A stretch of DNA of 40,316 nucleotides, taken from positions 1-40,316 of the forward strand of contig SVHW01000011.1 of the NCBI GenBank assembly GCA_015055655.1, in the 5' to 3' direction. Source of the stretch: Clostridiales bacterium (GTDB taxonomy: Bacteria; Bacillota; Clostridia; Christensenellales; Borkfalkiaceae). Each line of letters opens with the position of its first letter. Position 1 is the first letter of the stretch. The notes below the pieces were generated by a model. The model ran no database searches, was not told where the DNA came from, and was given only the letters and a program-made list of their open reading frames with translations. Position numbers and translations under genes: made by a program. Positions 15,556 through 25,395 of the stretch are shown here, one piece after another.

Positions 15556-18500
15556 TTATGCGGTTTTGCCGTAATGGATGTTGTACAATAACACAGTACC
15601 AAGTGTGACGCTTTCATTTAATTTGATAGGCATACGGATAAACGCGTGCGTCGTGTTAATGGAAGCCGTAGGCAAGTTTGCCGCATCAATAATACCGCCC
15701 AATTCACTTACATAAGAAGGAACGGTGTGATTCGGCGCCAAGGTACCAACGTCAGCTACCATAATCAATGCAAGACTTACTTGTTGGTCGCTCGTTTGCA
15801 TATGACCAAGAATATTTGCCCATTTCGCATTGATTTCAGGCGTGTTTTCCGCGCCGAAGAGGCTGTTGCGAAGCACCGAAAGGGAAGCGTTGTATATCAT
15901 ATCAAAGGTAAATTTCCCTGCGCCTAAAGCGGTAAGGTCAATATTATAGGTATTGAGATAAGACGTGTCCATCTTATGCAAGTTACCTTTTGCGTCGATG
16001 CTACCTTCGAAGGTGATTTGTTGCGCTTCGTTGTTATTGTTGCCCGCTTGGTTAGAAAATTCAGGGTACATTTCGATGCCGGCAGCACCGCAAGCGCCAA
16101 GCTTAAGATTTCTCATCGTGATAATCGACGAACGTATACCAATGCCGTTTTGCCAACAGTTGTGCGCGTACGCGTTTTCGAATACGCTGGGTACAACTTT
16201 GCCTTCTACTTCTCTGGAAACGGCGTTGGTAATCATAAAGCCGTTTTTGAAGCCTTCTGCCGTTACGTTGTTGACGTCGACGAGATATTTGGCGTGGGGT
16301 TGCGTGACGTGCCCAATGACGATACCTGCTTCGTACGCGCCTCTAAAGAGACCGGGGGTTACTTTGTTTTCATACGTGATAGGCGCGTTGCCTTTTATCG
16401 ACAAATCGTTGATTATCGCGTAGAAATCACCCGTGATAGTGCCTTCGCCGTTGCTCATACCTGCTTGATAAGGTTCAATGGCAACCAATGCGCCGTGCGT
16501 CAGATATCGGTTGGCTTCAGCTACGTCTTTCCCAGTACCATTTTCACCGTAATATTCGTTTATTTCGCTTTCGAGAATTACGCGCAGGTTGGAGGCGTCC
16601 ACGGTGAAGTTGTTGCCGTTGATGTGCGCGCTCTTATTAACAGCTATGATACGGGTTTTACCCGCATGCTTAACTTCCTCGAAAGATTGTTCAGACTTCG
16701 GTTTTAACGCAGTTTCGGGAACGAACGCGTAGCCGTAGTTGTACTTGCCGTCAGCGACGCCGTCGTTGATATCGTCTGCATGGTCAACGTTGCCTACTAC
16801 CTTTTCCAAGGCAACGAAGTTGACGATTTGTCCGGTGTAGGCATCCGAGGGAAGGAAGCTGGCTGCTTCTTGGAAGGAATACACGTTGTAACCGTTGTTG
16901 ATGTTGAAGTTATAGGAAACGGATTGTTCGCGGATACTGCCCGAATTGGACGTTGCCGTTACCGTAACGTTACCCGTCTTCTTAAAGGTAATTTTGCCAT
17001 TTGCATAGGTTGCCACTGCATCGCCCGTCGTGCCGTCTTCGTGCGCGAAGGTGTAGACAAGGTCGGTGCAAGGGTTGGGTTTGCCCGCGCTAGAGCTGGG
17101 TAAGCAAACGAAAGGCAATGCAGAAGGTTTGCCTGCTGCGCTCGTGCTGGTGTAATCGGTCAACGCGTAATTGAACGTGTAGTTCAATCTCGTGCCTCTA
17201 AACACTTCGGGAAGGTCAACGAATTCGGGAGGAACGACTACGTTTACTTTCGTTTCCTTAGAAATATCGCTGATGCCGTCGATGTATACCCTTACGGTAG
17301 CTTCGCCGTGGCCCAACGCCTTAAAGTTACATACGTATCCGCTGTAAGTGATAGAAAGGAATTCAGCACCGTCAATCACTTCGAATACGAGAGGTTTATC
17401 GGTGATTTCTTCACCGTTAGCGTTGATAATCATTGCTTCCAATACGGGGATAGAAGTTTCCGCCGTGTCGATTTTCAATTCATCGTCAAGGATGAAACGA
17501 TACGTGCTTGCGTTGATTTCTTCTTGCGTAGGCATTACGGTGATGGTGATAACGTTACTTTCAACGTCGCCGCAAACCGCTTTTACTTTAATCGTCGCGC
17601 CCGTCGTTGCGTTTTTAGCGACGGTGAGGATATTATCCGTAAGCGTTGCAAACGCGTCGCCTTCCACAATCACCCAGTTGTATTTCGCCGTTGCGTTTGC
17701 AGGGGTGGTCGTTGCGGAAAGGATTGCCATATTGCCTTTCACGATTTCCGTCGAGTTTACCGTCGCGTTGATTGCCGTGATGGGTTTACCTACGATAATG
17801 TCGGCAATGACGTTACTTTCAATTGTGCCGTTTACCGCTTTTACGGAGATGACTGCACCGATAGGCGCGTCTTCGTTCACCGTAAGTACGTTGCCTACAA
17901 TCGAGCAGTATTGTGCGCCTGCTACTGCGACGAGTTCGTACGTCGTATCCGTCGATTCTGCGGGGATTCTCGTTACGGAGAAGGTACGCGAAGAATTGGG
18001 GTCAACGTTCTTGCTGCCTGCCATAGAAAGGTTGAGGCCGGTCAAGGCTACGCCGATTTGGAAGGAAAGTACGTTGCTTTCTTTGCCGCCGCAAACCGCT
18101 TTCACCGTCAACGTCGAGCCGTGGGGCGCGTTTTGGTTGACGTAAAGCACGTTGCCTGCAACGGAAGCCCAATTTTCGTTGGAAAGTACCCACGTTATCG
18201 GTTGTGCGCTTGCGTTGGTGGGCGCAATAGCAACGTTAAGAGGATAGTTGCCGCCGTGCGCCAATACGGAGGGCGCGGTGCTGGAAAGGGTAAGTCCTTC
18301 TACGGGAACGCCTACGATAATGGTTACGTATTCACTTGCAATATCGCCGTTTACTACTCTTACTTTAATTTCTTGGCCGATGGTTGCGCCTTTCTTAACT
18401 TGCAATCTGTCACCGAAAATCTCGCAAAGGTTTTCGCCGCTTACAAAGTCGTATTCGAAAGATGAATCCGTCGTGGCGGCAGGAACTCTCGTTACGTTAA

Positions 18501-20565
18501 ACGTGCAAGATTCCGTCGGTTCGATATTGTATTTGCCGTCTTCGTTCGCGTCGACGCCTACTACTGCAAGGGTAAGGCTTTCCAAAGCGATACCTACTTG
18601 GAAGGAAAGTTCGTTGCTTTCAATGCTACCGCTAATCGCTTTGACGATTAACGTTACGCCGTGAGGCGCGTTGCTGCTGATGTTCAATTTGCCGTTTGCA
18701 ACGTTTGCCCACGCTACGGGGTTGTCGTTTTCATCTAAGGTACGCCACGTTACCGCGTGCGTGCTTGCGCCTGCGGGCGTTGCCGTAAAGGATACGTCGT
18801 AGCTGCCGCCGTGTTCCAAAATGGCGGGGGCGGTGGAGCTTACGGAAATACCTTCGATGGGAATACCGATAACAACCGTGATTTCGTCGCTTTCTACTGC
18901 GCCAACCGCTTTGAATTTGATAACCGTGTCGAAAGGCGTTTCGCTATCGATAATCAATTTATCGTTTTCAATCGTGCAATATCCTTCGCCTTGCGTGATG
19001 TCCCACGTGTAATCGCCGTTCGTCGTGTTGGCAGGGATACGCGTTACGTTGAGGGTAACGGTAGAGCCTGCGGAAACGTTGGTAGAACCTGCTACGCTTA
19101 CGCGGAGTTCTTGCAAAGGATAGCCGACGATGAAGGAAAGTTCGTCACTTTCTACTTCGCCGCAAACCGCTTTCAGCTTGATAACCGTGCCGGTTTCTAC
19201 GCCTGCGTTTACGGAAAGCACGTTGCCGTTTACCGTACAAACGTTGTTGCCTTCGGTGATTTGCCATTGCGCTTCTGCAGCGTCAGCTTCTTCGGGAAGT
19301 ACCGTCTTGGTAAGCGTCATACTGTTGCCAGCCAAAATATTGGTAACGCCGTTTGCGCTGACGTTGATATCCGTGATAGGATAGCCGACGATGAAGGAAA
19401 GTTCGTCACTTTCTACTTCGCCGTTTACCGCTTTCAATTTGATAACCGTGCCGGTTGTTGCGTTTGCGTTTACGGAAAGTACGTTGCCGTTTATCGAGCA
19501 AGCGGAAGAACCTTCAACGATTTGCCATTGCGCTTCCGTTGCGTCAGCTTCTTCGGGAAGTACCGTCTTGGTAAGGGTAAGGTTGCTACCTTTCAAGATA
19601 TTGGTAACGCCGTTTGCACCAACGGTAATTTCCGTGATGGGATAGCCGACGATGAAGGAAATTTCGTTACTTTCAACGTCGCCGCAAACCGCTTTTACTT
19701 TGACTATCGTGCCCGTCGTAGCGTTCGATTTTACCATAAGTACGTCGCCGCTAATCGAGCAAGCCGTTGCGCCTTCGGTGATTTGCCATTGGAACGCGCT
19801 CACGTCTGCTTGCGAGGGGGTTATCGTCTTGGTAAGCGTAACGCTTTCACCTTTCAATACGTTCGTGACGTCGCCGATAGAAACGGTGATGTCTTCCAAA
19901 GGATAACCAACGATGAAGGAAAGTTCGTTACTTTCGATTTCGCCGCTTACCGCTTGCACTTTGATAATCGTGCCCGTCGCAACGTTTGCGTTGACGATAA
20001 GGACGTCGCCGTTCATCGTGCAGTAATCTGCGCCTTCGGTGATTTTCCATTGAAGCGCGCTCGTGTCTGCGCCGGCAGGGGAGAGCGTTTTCGTAAGCGA
20101 AACGCTGTTACCGCTCATTACGTTCGTGACGTTGCCTGCGCTGATAGAAACGCCCGTTAAAGGTACGTTTACTTTGATTTCGATAATGTTCGAATCAGTT
20201 GCGCCCACCTTGGCTTTTGCCTTGATAATCGTATTGTGCGGGGCGTTTTGTCCAATCGTTATTTTATTGGACGTGAGCGTTGCGTAACTGCCGCCTTCTA
20301 CGATTTGGTATGCTGCGCCTTCTGCCGCTACGTCTTCTTCGCCTTCAGCGTGTAAAAATGCGGAAAGCGTGATTTCGTCGCCGCGGAGCGCGGTCGTTTT
20401 GTCTGCAGTCAAGTTTAACGTATAGGTGATGGGGGTGGTTGCGGGAGGCGGAGTATTGTTCGGGTTTTCGTTTTCGATTTTTTCCGTCGCGTCGCACGCC
20501 GTTGCACCTATCATCATCAATGCTGCCAGACAAAGAGGTCCGAAAAGTTTTTTAATGATGTTCAT
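15556..20565 (-). CDS. giant lipoprotein with eleven or twelve tandem Big-like repeats and a beta-helix-like C-terminus
   Basis: A 1669-residue exported protein. The signal peptide ends GATAC with lipidation at Cys24, followed by a short Asn/Pro-rich linker. From about residue 50 to 1160 there are eleven units of roughly 87 residues plus a divergent twelfth. The core pattern is TLTKT...ADTSALQW.ITEG, then IKVKAV.G.VESNE...VGYP, a Big/Ig-like fold. Four of the units keep a 261-base period in the DNA. From about residue 1220 on, a region rich in short Asn-containing strands (for example NGNNFTVDASNLRV) resembles a right-handed beta-helix. There is no cell-wall sorting signal. AAGGAG lies 7 bases before ATG. 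The role is probably surface stalk plus binding or carbohydrate-active head; this is inference. Confidence 0.75.
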   Translation of the reverse strand: MNIIKKLFGPLCLAALMMIGATACDATEKIENENPNNTPPPATTPITYTLNLTADKTTALRGDEITLSAFLHAEGEEDVAAEGAAYQIVEGGSYATLTSNKITIGQNAPHNTIIKAKAKVGATDSNIIEIKVNVPLTGVSISAGNVTNVMSGNSVSLTKTLSPAGADTSALQWKITEGADYCTMNGDVLIVNANVATGTIIKVQAVSGEIESNELSFIVGYPLEDITVSIGDVTNVLKGESVTLTKTITPSQADVSAFQWQITEGATACSISGDVLMVKSNATTGTIVKVKAVCGDVESNEISFIVGYPITEITVGANGVTNILKGSNLTLTKTVLPEEADATEAQWQIVEGSSACSINGNVLSVNANATTGTVIKLKAVNGEVESDELSFIVGYPITDINVSANGVTNILAGNSMTLTKTVLPEEADAAEAQWQITEGNNVCTVNGNVLSVNAGVETGTVIKLKAVCGEVESDELSFIVGYPLQELRVSVAGSTNVSAGSTVTLNVTRIPANTTNGDYTWDITQGEGYCTIENDKLIIDSETPFDTVIKFKAVGAVESDEITVVIGIPIEGISVSSTAPAILEHGGSYDVSFTATPAGASTHAVTWRTLDENDNPVAWANVANGKLNISSNAPHGVTLIVKAISGSIESNELSFQVGIALESLTLAVVGVDANEDGKYNIEPTESCTFNVTRVPAATTDSSFEYDFVSGENLCEIFGDRLQVKKGATIGQEIKVRVVNGDIASEYVTIIVGVPVEGLTLSSTAPSVLAHGGNYPLNVAIAPTNASAQPITWVLSNENWASVAGNVLYVNQNAPHGSTLTVKAVCGGKESNVLSFQIGVALTGLNLSMAGSKNVDPNSSRTFSVTRIPAESTDTTYELVAVAGAQYCSIVGNVLTVNEDAPIGAVISVKAVNGTIESNVIADIIVGKPITAINATVNSTEIVKGNMAILSATTTPANATAKYNWVIVEGDAFATLTDNILTVAKNATTGATIKVKAVCGDVESNVITITVMPTQEEINASTYRFILDDELKIDTAETSIPVLEAMIINANGEEITDKPLVFEVIDGAEFLSITYSGYVCNFKALGHGEATVRVYIDGISDISKETKVNVVVPPEFVDLPEVFRGTRLNYTFNYALTDYTSTSAAGKPSALPFVCLPSSSAGKPNPCTDLVYTFAHEDGTTGDAVATYANGKITFKKTGNVTVTATSNSGSIREQSVSYNFNINNGYNVYSFQEAASFLPSDAYTGQIVNFVALEKVVGNVDHADDINDGVADGKYNYGYAFVPETALKPKSEQSFEEVKHAGKTRIIAVNKSAHINGNNFTVDASNLRVILESEINEYYGENGTGKDVAEANRYLTHGALVAIEPYQAGMSNGEGTITGDFYAIINDLSIKGNAPITYENKVTPGLFRGAYEAGIVIGHVTQPHAKYLVDVNNVTAEGFKNGFMITNAVSREVEGKVVPSVFENAYAHNCWQNGIGIRSSIITMRNLKLGACGAAGIEMYPEFSNQAGNNNNEAQQITFEGSIDAKGNLHKMDTSYLNTYNIDLTALGAGKFTFDMIYNASLSVLRNSLFGAENTPEINAKWANILGHMQTSDQQVSLALIMVADVGTLAPNHTVPSYVSELGGIIDAANLPTASINTTHAFIRMPIKLNESVTLGTVLLYNIHYGKTA
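18880..20165 (-). repeat. tandem 261-bp repeats encoding Big-like domains
   Basis: Successive units start every 261 bases or so (87 codons). For example, the plus-strand strings beginning tagccgacgatgaaggaaa recur at 19121, 19382 and 19643, with a near copy at 19904. Sequence identity between neighbours is high enough for unequal recombination to change the copy number. Confidence 0.8.
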
Positions 20566-20595
20566 AAACTTTTTCTCCTTATTTTTTTCTTATTC

Positions 20596-20623
20596 TCTAT
20601 ATCATCAAAACAATCCGTTTCAA
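20596..20623 (-). promoter_or_regulatory. possible promoter of the giant lipoprotein gene
   Basis: On the minus strand TTGAAA (20623-20618), 16-bp spacer, TATAGA (20601-20596). The gap between the two surface genes is 99 bases, enough for a separate start. Read-through from the upstream ABC genes is also possible. Confidence 0.5.
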
Positions 20624-20664
20624 TACCACGAATGAAATGGTTTGATAGGAAAGTTTTGTTGTTT

Positions 20665-21585
20665 TTACTTCCATTCGAGAAGTATTTTCGATTGGTAAAC
20701 GGGCTTCGCTTCGTCGCCTACGTATACCATAAGTTGTATCAACGCGTTCTTTTTAAAGGTCAATACGTGGTTTTGGTCGATTTCCACGGCGCTGCCGTTG
20801 GAGGTGGCTTTGACGTGTATATCTTCTTTATTTACCTTTTCTGGATTGAAAACGATATAATCATTTAACGAAATCGTTGGCGTGGACGTGACGTACGTGC
20901 TGCCGGCTTTCGTGATGAAATCAGCGTTTGTGAAATCAAATACGAGCGTCGGTATGCCTTTGATAACCGTTACGGTACAAGTATCCGTGTATTCGCCGTC
21001 GACCGTCGTTACGGAGATTTTTGCCGTTCCTTCGCTAAGCGCGGTGATTTCGCCGCTTGCGTTTACTTTCGCAACCGCAGGGTTGGAGGAAGCGAACAAT
21101 ACGTTTTTGTTATCAGCCACGGGGAGTTGTACTTCGGGCGTCAATTTAAACGAATCGCCGATATTCAACGTTTTCTCGTGTACGGGCAAGGTTACGCCAA
21201 TAACTTTATCGGCGCGCACCAATACGTTTAAGAAAGCCGTTCGGTTGCCGTCTTTCGTCGTGACGAGAATTTGCGCGTTGCCATAGGATACGCCGTATAT
21301 AACGCCGTTTTCGTTTACCGTGCAAATGCTTTCGTCCGAAGAAGTATAGGTTACTTCTTTATTCGTTGCGTATTCGGGATAAATACGGATAGTCGTTGCT
21401 TTTTCCGTTCCCATTTGAATTTCAAACTTGTCGTCTTCTTCCCATTCGTTATTCAATATGTCTACGAAAGCGACACGCTCTACCGCGATGTCTTGATAGT
21501 AGGACAATATCTTGCCCGCAAAAGCGATAGTGACAAGAAGGAATATGGGAAGTACTGCTAAAATTATAATAACTGTCTTTTTCAT
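20665..21585 (-). CDS. membrane-anchored Big2-domain protein
   Basis: A 306-residue protein with an uncleaved N-terminal membrane segment (about 4-26) and no lipobox. Two Big2-type domains follow at about 35-125 and 130-210, each with the SSNPAVAKVN- or SSDESICTVN-type core and a G.A.I.V.T.DG ending. The last 95 residues (from about TLVFDFTNADF) form a further beta-rich domain I do not recognise. It begins 7 bases after the ABC permease with GAGGAAG as ribosome site, so it is in the same operon. It may be an extracytoplasmic partner of the transporter. Confidence 0.75.
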   Translation of the reverse strand: MKKTVIIILAVLPIFLLVTIAFAGKILSYYQDIAVERVAFVDILNNEWEEDDKFEIQMGTEKATTIRIYPEYATNKEVTYTSSDESICTVNENGVIYGVSYGNAQILVTTKDGNRTAFLNVLVRADKVIGVTLPVHEKTLNIGDSFKLTPEVQLPVADNKNVLFASSNPAVAKVNASGEITALSEGTAKISVTTVDGEYTDTCTVTVIKGIPTLVFDFTNADFITKAGSTYVTSTPTISLNDYIVFNPEKVNKEDIHVKATSNGSAVEIDQNHVLTFKKNALIQLMVYVGDEAKPVYQSKILLEWK

Positions 21586-21592
21586 AACTTCC

Positions 21593-23203
21593 TCACATTT
21601 CTATCTTATCGTAACTTAAATGAATACGCAAAATCAGCATATAAATGCGGTATATAGCAAACAAAACGGAAATTCCCAAAATGATAAGATAGGGGAGAAT
21701 TAACGTCTTATAATTGGACATCAATATAATAATGATGCCAAGGATAAACCCTATAATTAAACCGCTGATTAAGCTCTTGGGCGTGCTCTTACTCGTGATA
21801 GACGCTTCTTCGTTACCCTGCAAGTTGATGGTAGGGTTTTTGATGTCCATATCGATGCTCCACGCAATATGTCCAATCGAGGCGAACATAATCGCCACCG
21901 TGCCAAGGATGATTTGCCAAGGAACTGCGTTGGGCGAAGAGAAGAAGGATATGACCATAGTAGTGAGCAATGCGTCGATAGTGAATATAGCGTTAAACAC
22001 CAACTTTGCGAAAATTTGCGAATAGTAGTTGATAGGGATAATTTTCGAGGTGTAGAAATTGCCGCTGTCGCGCGATACTGCCGAGGCGGAAGAGATGTTG
22101 GACAACATCGCAAGAATCGCCACGACCATTACGTGCGCGCCCGAAATCATATTCGTACCGGCTTGGTTTACCGTAATCGTCGTCAATAATCTATCGTACG
22201 AGAATACGATGAACGGCATCAATAACGTGAAAAGGAAATACTCAAAGATATCCGTAGGAGAACGGAAGATGCAAAGAGTTTCTTTTTTAATAAGGCTGAA
22301 GAAAGAACTGCTTTTTCTAAAAGGCTTATTTTTGCTTTTCGTCTTGATAGTGTTTTCCAAGCTGGACATTGCCATTTTGAAATATAAGGGGCGTATTGCC
22401 AAAATCGTCAACGTAGAAATTACGGCGCATATGGCGATAAACGCGGCAAACCAATACCATTGCGCAAAGGAAAGCATACCTTTCGCCAATTGGAAATATA
22501 CAACGATATGTTGGCCGATATTATACACGGTGCTGTTGATTTTGATAACCGTTTCCAATTGTTGCGTAGCGATGTTAAAGTTGCCTGCAATGCTGCCGAT
22601 AAGGGAGATATATCCCCAAAGCACAGCGGCGACAAGCCCTAAAATAACGATAATGGAAAGTACGGTGTGCTTTTTCAAGAACCGTATCACCGCCATAACG
22701 GGGATGCTGATAAAGCTCGCCAAAACAATAGGGAAAATCGGCAAAAGCAACATTAAGATAGGCAGCGAGAGGAAAAAGCTCGCGTTAAGCCCGCCGTAAA
22801 TACCCAAAGATATGAATAACGGTATGCTAATCATCGAGTTTACTGCTATTTCGCGAAGGTAAATCAAGAGAATCTTGGAAATAAACAGCTGGTTGGGGGT
22901 TACGGGCAAACAGATTAACATATCGTTGTCTTTACAAAGATACAACGTATTGATAATATTGCCTATGGCAAAAAACAGGGAAATGGCTTGCGTTGCTAAG
23001 AGAATAAGCGCCAACAATTCCGCGTTGATTGTAATACCTAACGAAAAAATACGCAATAAAACGAGCACGACGCCAACGGTAAGCAACGCCACCAACAACA
23101 ATACTTTGATGATGGACGCTATCATCTTCTTGGGGGACGCCGTTTTTAAGATGTCCGTTTTATTATCGATTTGTAATTTTAAAAGGTTTAAAATGGTGCT
23201 CAT
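21593..23203 (-). CDS. ABC transporter permease
   Basis: A 536-residue integral membrane protein with about 12 hydrophobic segments in two clusters, separated by a basic loop (TKSKNKPFRKSS) near residue 290. The layout resembles large ABC-2 type permeases of export systems. Its start overlaps the stop of the ATPase gene by one base (TAATG), so the two form one transporter. The substrate is unknown. Confidence 0.82.
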   Translation of the reverse strand: MSTILNLLKLQIDNKTDILKTASPKKMIASIIKVLLLVALLTVGVVLVLLRIFSLGITINAELLALILLATQAISLFFAIGNIINTLYLCKDNDMLICLPVTPNQLFISKILLIYLREIAVNSMISIPLFISLGIYGGLNASFFLSLPILMLLLPIFPIVLASFISIPVMAVIRFLKKHTVLSIIVILGLVAAVLWGYISLIGSIAGNFNIATQQLETVIKINSTVYNIGQHIVVYFQLAKGMLSFAQWYWFAAFIAICAVISTLTILAIRPLYFKMAMSSLENTIKTKSKNKPFRKSSSFFSLIKKETLCIFRSPTDIFEYFLFTLLMPFIVFSYDRLLTTITVNQAGTNMISGAHVMVVAILAMLSNISSASAVSRDSGNFYTSKIIPINYYSQIFAKLVFNAIFTIDALLTTMVISFFSSPNAVPWQIILGTVAIMFASIGHIAWSIDMDIKNPTINLQGNEEASITSKSTPKSLISGLIIGFILGIIIILMSNYKTLILPYLIILGISVLFAIYRIYMLILRIHLSYDKIEM

Positions 23204-23937
23204 TACACTTCCTCTTCCATTCTATTACCGGTTGCTTGCATAAAGATTTCTTCCAAGGATTGATTGGTTTCTTTCAATTCCTTTAAATCGTACACGCCTT
23301 GCAATTTGCCTTTTTCAATAATACAGCATCTATCGCAGAGATTTTGCACTACGTCGAGGATGTGCGAGCTGAAAAAGACGGTGTTGCCTTCTTGCGCGTG
23401 TTGTTTCATAACTTGTTTTAACTGATAAGAGCTGTGGGGGTCTAAGCCCGTTAAAGGTTCGTCCAAAACCCAAAGTTTGGGATTGTGTACGAGCGCGGCA
23501 ATAACGGATATTTTTTGTTTCATACCGTGAGAATAACTCTTAACAGGGCGGTTGAACGCTTCTTCCAACTTGAATATTTTCAACAAACGGCTGCAACGTT
23601 CTTCCACTTCTTCCATAGGAACTTTATAAAGATTTGCCATATGGTTGACGTATTCTTTACCCGTCAAACGTTCGAATACGGCGTGGTTGTCGGAAACGTA
23701 GCCGATTTGTTTTTTTGCGTTGAGGGGGTCGGTTTTGATAGAAATACCATTGATTAAAATATCGCCTTCTTGGAAGGGGTAAATCCCTACGAGGCTTTTA
23801 ATCGTCGTACTTTTCCCTGCGCCGTTAGAGCCGAGGAATCCGTAGATTTCACCGGCTTTTAAGGAGATGGAAAGATTGTCAACGGCTTTCACCGTGGAGT
23901 TTCCGTAGCTTTTTGATAAATTCTTAATTTCTAACAT
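23203..23937 (-). CDS. ABC transporter ATP-binding protein
   Basis: A 244-residue ATPase. Walker A is GSNGAGKST (about 36-44), the signature is SHGMKQ (136-141), and Walker B is LWVLDEPLTGLDP (155-167), followed by the SSHIL switch. The family is the ABC-2 type, often multidrug, lantibiotic or polysaccharide export. It precedes the permease with a one-base overlap and follows the YwaF-like gene by 39 bases. Confidence 0.93.
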   Translation of the reverse strand: MLEIKNLSKSYGNSTVKAVDNLSISLKAGEIYGFLGSNGAGKSTTIKSLVGIYPFQEGDILINGISIKTDPLNAKKQIGYVSDNHAVFERLTGKEYVNHMANLYKVPMEEVEERCSRLLKIFKLEEAFNRPVKSYSHGMKQKISVIAALVHNPKLWVLDEPLTGLDPHSSYQLKQVMKQHAQEGNTVFFSSHILDVVQNLCDRCCIIEKGKLQGVYDLKELKETNQSLEEIFMQATGNRMEEEV

Positions 23938-23976
23938 ATATGTGCTCCTTGTTGGATATAACGCTGTATATGCGGA

Positions 23977-25395
23977 TTATTCGATAAATTCTTTTGGACG
24001 TATAGATTTTTTGCCCGTTAATTCTTCGTAAAGGGTTATGCTTGATAATCGAAGCTGTAAATGGTCGTCTTCCAACTTGTAGAAGAGTTTGACAAGTGCG
24101 TAGAAGAGGAGGCAGAGAAGGAAGAACCCGACGTAGATAAAACAAATTATCAAGGGGTAGACTTCAAAGCGTCCAAATACGTAGTGATAGTTTTCGGTGA
24201 AAGTAATGAACGGGAAATATTCAAATGCCATTTCCAAGTCGAACATATAGAAATAGTTTACGCTATGCCCGTATCCGTTCAACAGCGTCCCGATAACGAA
24301 GACGAAGACGAAATAACACGAAAAGCCTATCCACGTATATAATATCGACTTTCTTTCCAAACGAGGGAAAATACGAAGCCCCATTACCAGCGCGGGGATG
24401 GCGATTACCAACGAGTGTTCGAAGATGTAATGGATATTCCAGAAACCGAAGCTTCCCGTCGAGAAGTCGGGCGCAAGAATTGCGATTAACGCGCCGACGA
24501 TATTCGCGAGGAAACAGAAATGGAACATCTTCTTCAAACGGAAGGGGATGGCGATAAGATAGAAATAGGACGCGATGTTGCAAAGCTGTACGGGCAAACG
24601 TTTGATGGTAAAGCCCATTAAGTACAACGAATCGTAGTGGAAGAACAATACGACGGTTAAGAAAACGCAAAGCATATATCTATCTTGCGCGCTTCGAAAA
24701 CGGAACAAGTAGTAAAGCGCCATGATGCCTATAAAAAGACACACGAGCCATATAATATGGAAAGGTTCGAAAGCTTGAAGGGTTTCTTGCGCGTAACCCA
24801 ATATGGCTTGCGGCGCGTAAACGGGCATCATGATAAATGCGACGAAAGGTAAGGCGATAAAGAAACGTATCCACTCCCATTTATCCTTTACGTTGAAAAG
24901 GTGTTTTTCGCGGATTTGGAAGAGCAAGGGGATAGAAATCGCCATTACTAATTCTATAATGAAATACGCGTAGCGGAAACCTCTCGTCAAATGCAACCCA
25001 AGCCCCAAAGGGGAAAGGAAATACACCATATAGTCGTTGAAGAAAACGGCGGATAAGATGGAGAAAGGTAAACAAATATACGCCGCTAAATTTTTAAAGA
25101 GTCTGCTCTTAAAAAATACTGCCATCGGCAACACGGCGTAGTTGAGATAGTAGCCCCAACGCAGCACGAGTTGTAAATAATCCGTCGTTTCATAATATTT
25201 ATTAAGGAACAAACCGCCGTTGATGATGTACAAAAATGCGTCGGACAGCATAAAGCGGAAAAAACCGACGGCGCAAAAAGCGACGGTGAAGATTTTTAAA
25301 AATAAACCGAACGCCTTGTCGCTGCGTTTGTAGAACAAAAGCAGGGCAAGCGCCGTTATAAATATTGCTGATAAAAAGACTATCGATTGATACAT
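23977..25395 (-). CDS. YwaF/TMEM164-like integral membrane protein
   Basis: A 472-residue protein with about 12-14 membrane segments. The segment KRLPVQLCNIASYFY, later GFWNIHYIFEHSLV, and the overall arrangement fit the YwaF (TIGR02206)/TMEM164 family, whose vertebrate members are thought to be acyltransferases. The protein is longer than Bacillus YwaF, with extra segments at both ends. It may act on lipids in the membrane, but the family link itself is from motif recall and should be checked. It is the first gene of the minus-strand cluster, upstream of the ABC transporter. Confidence 0.55.
   Translation of the reverse strand: MYQSIVFLSAIFITALALLLFYKRSDKAFGLFLKIFTVAFCAVGFFRFMLSDAFLYIINGGLFLNKYYETTDYLQLVLRWGYYLNYAVLPMAVFFKSRLFKNLAAYICLPFSILSAVFFNDYMVYFLSPLGLGLHLTRGFRYAYFIIELVMAISIPLLFQIREKHLFNVKDKWEWIRFFIALPFVAFIMMPVYAPQAILGYAQETLQAFEPFHIIWLVCLFIGIMALYYLFRFRSAQDRYMLCVFLTVVLFFHYDSLYLMGFTIKRLPVQLCNIASYFYLIAIPFRLKKMFHFCFLANIVGALIAILAPDFSTGSFGFWNIHYIFEHSLVIAIPALVMGLRIFPRLERKSILYTWIGFSCYFVFVFVIGTLLNGYGHSVNYFYMFDLEMAFEYFPFITFTENYHYVFGRFEVYPLIICFIYVGFFLLCLLFYALVKLFYKLEDDHLQLRLSSITLYEELTGKKSIRPKEFIE

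Noticed and set aside
17308-18465. Long plus-strand frames (up to 385 codons) opposite the giant lipoprotein
   Set aside because: They are antisense shadows created by the repeat composition of the minus-strand gene. They recur with its 261-base period and have no ribosome sites.
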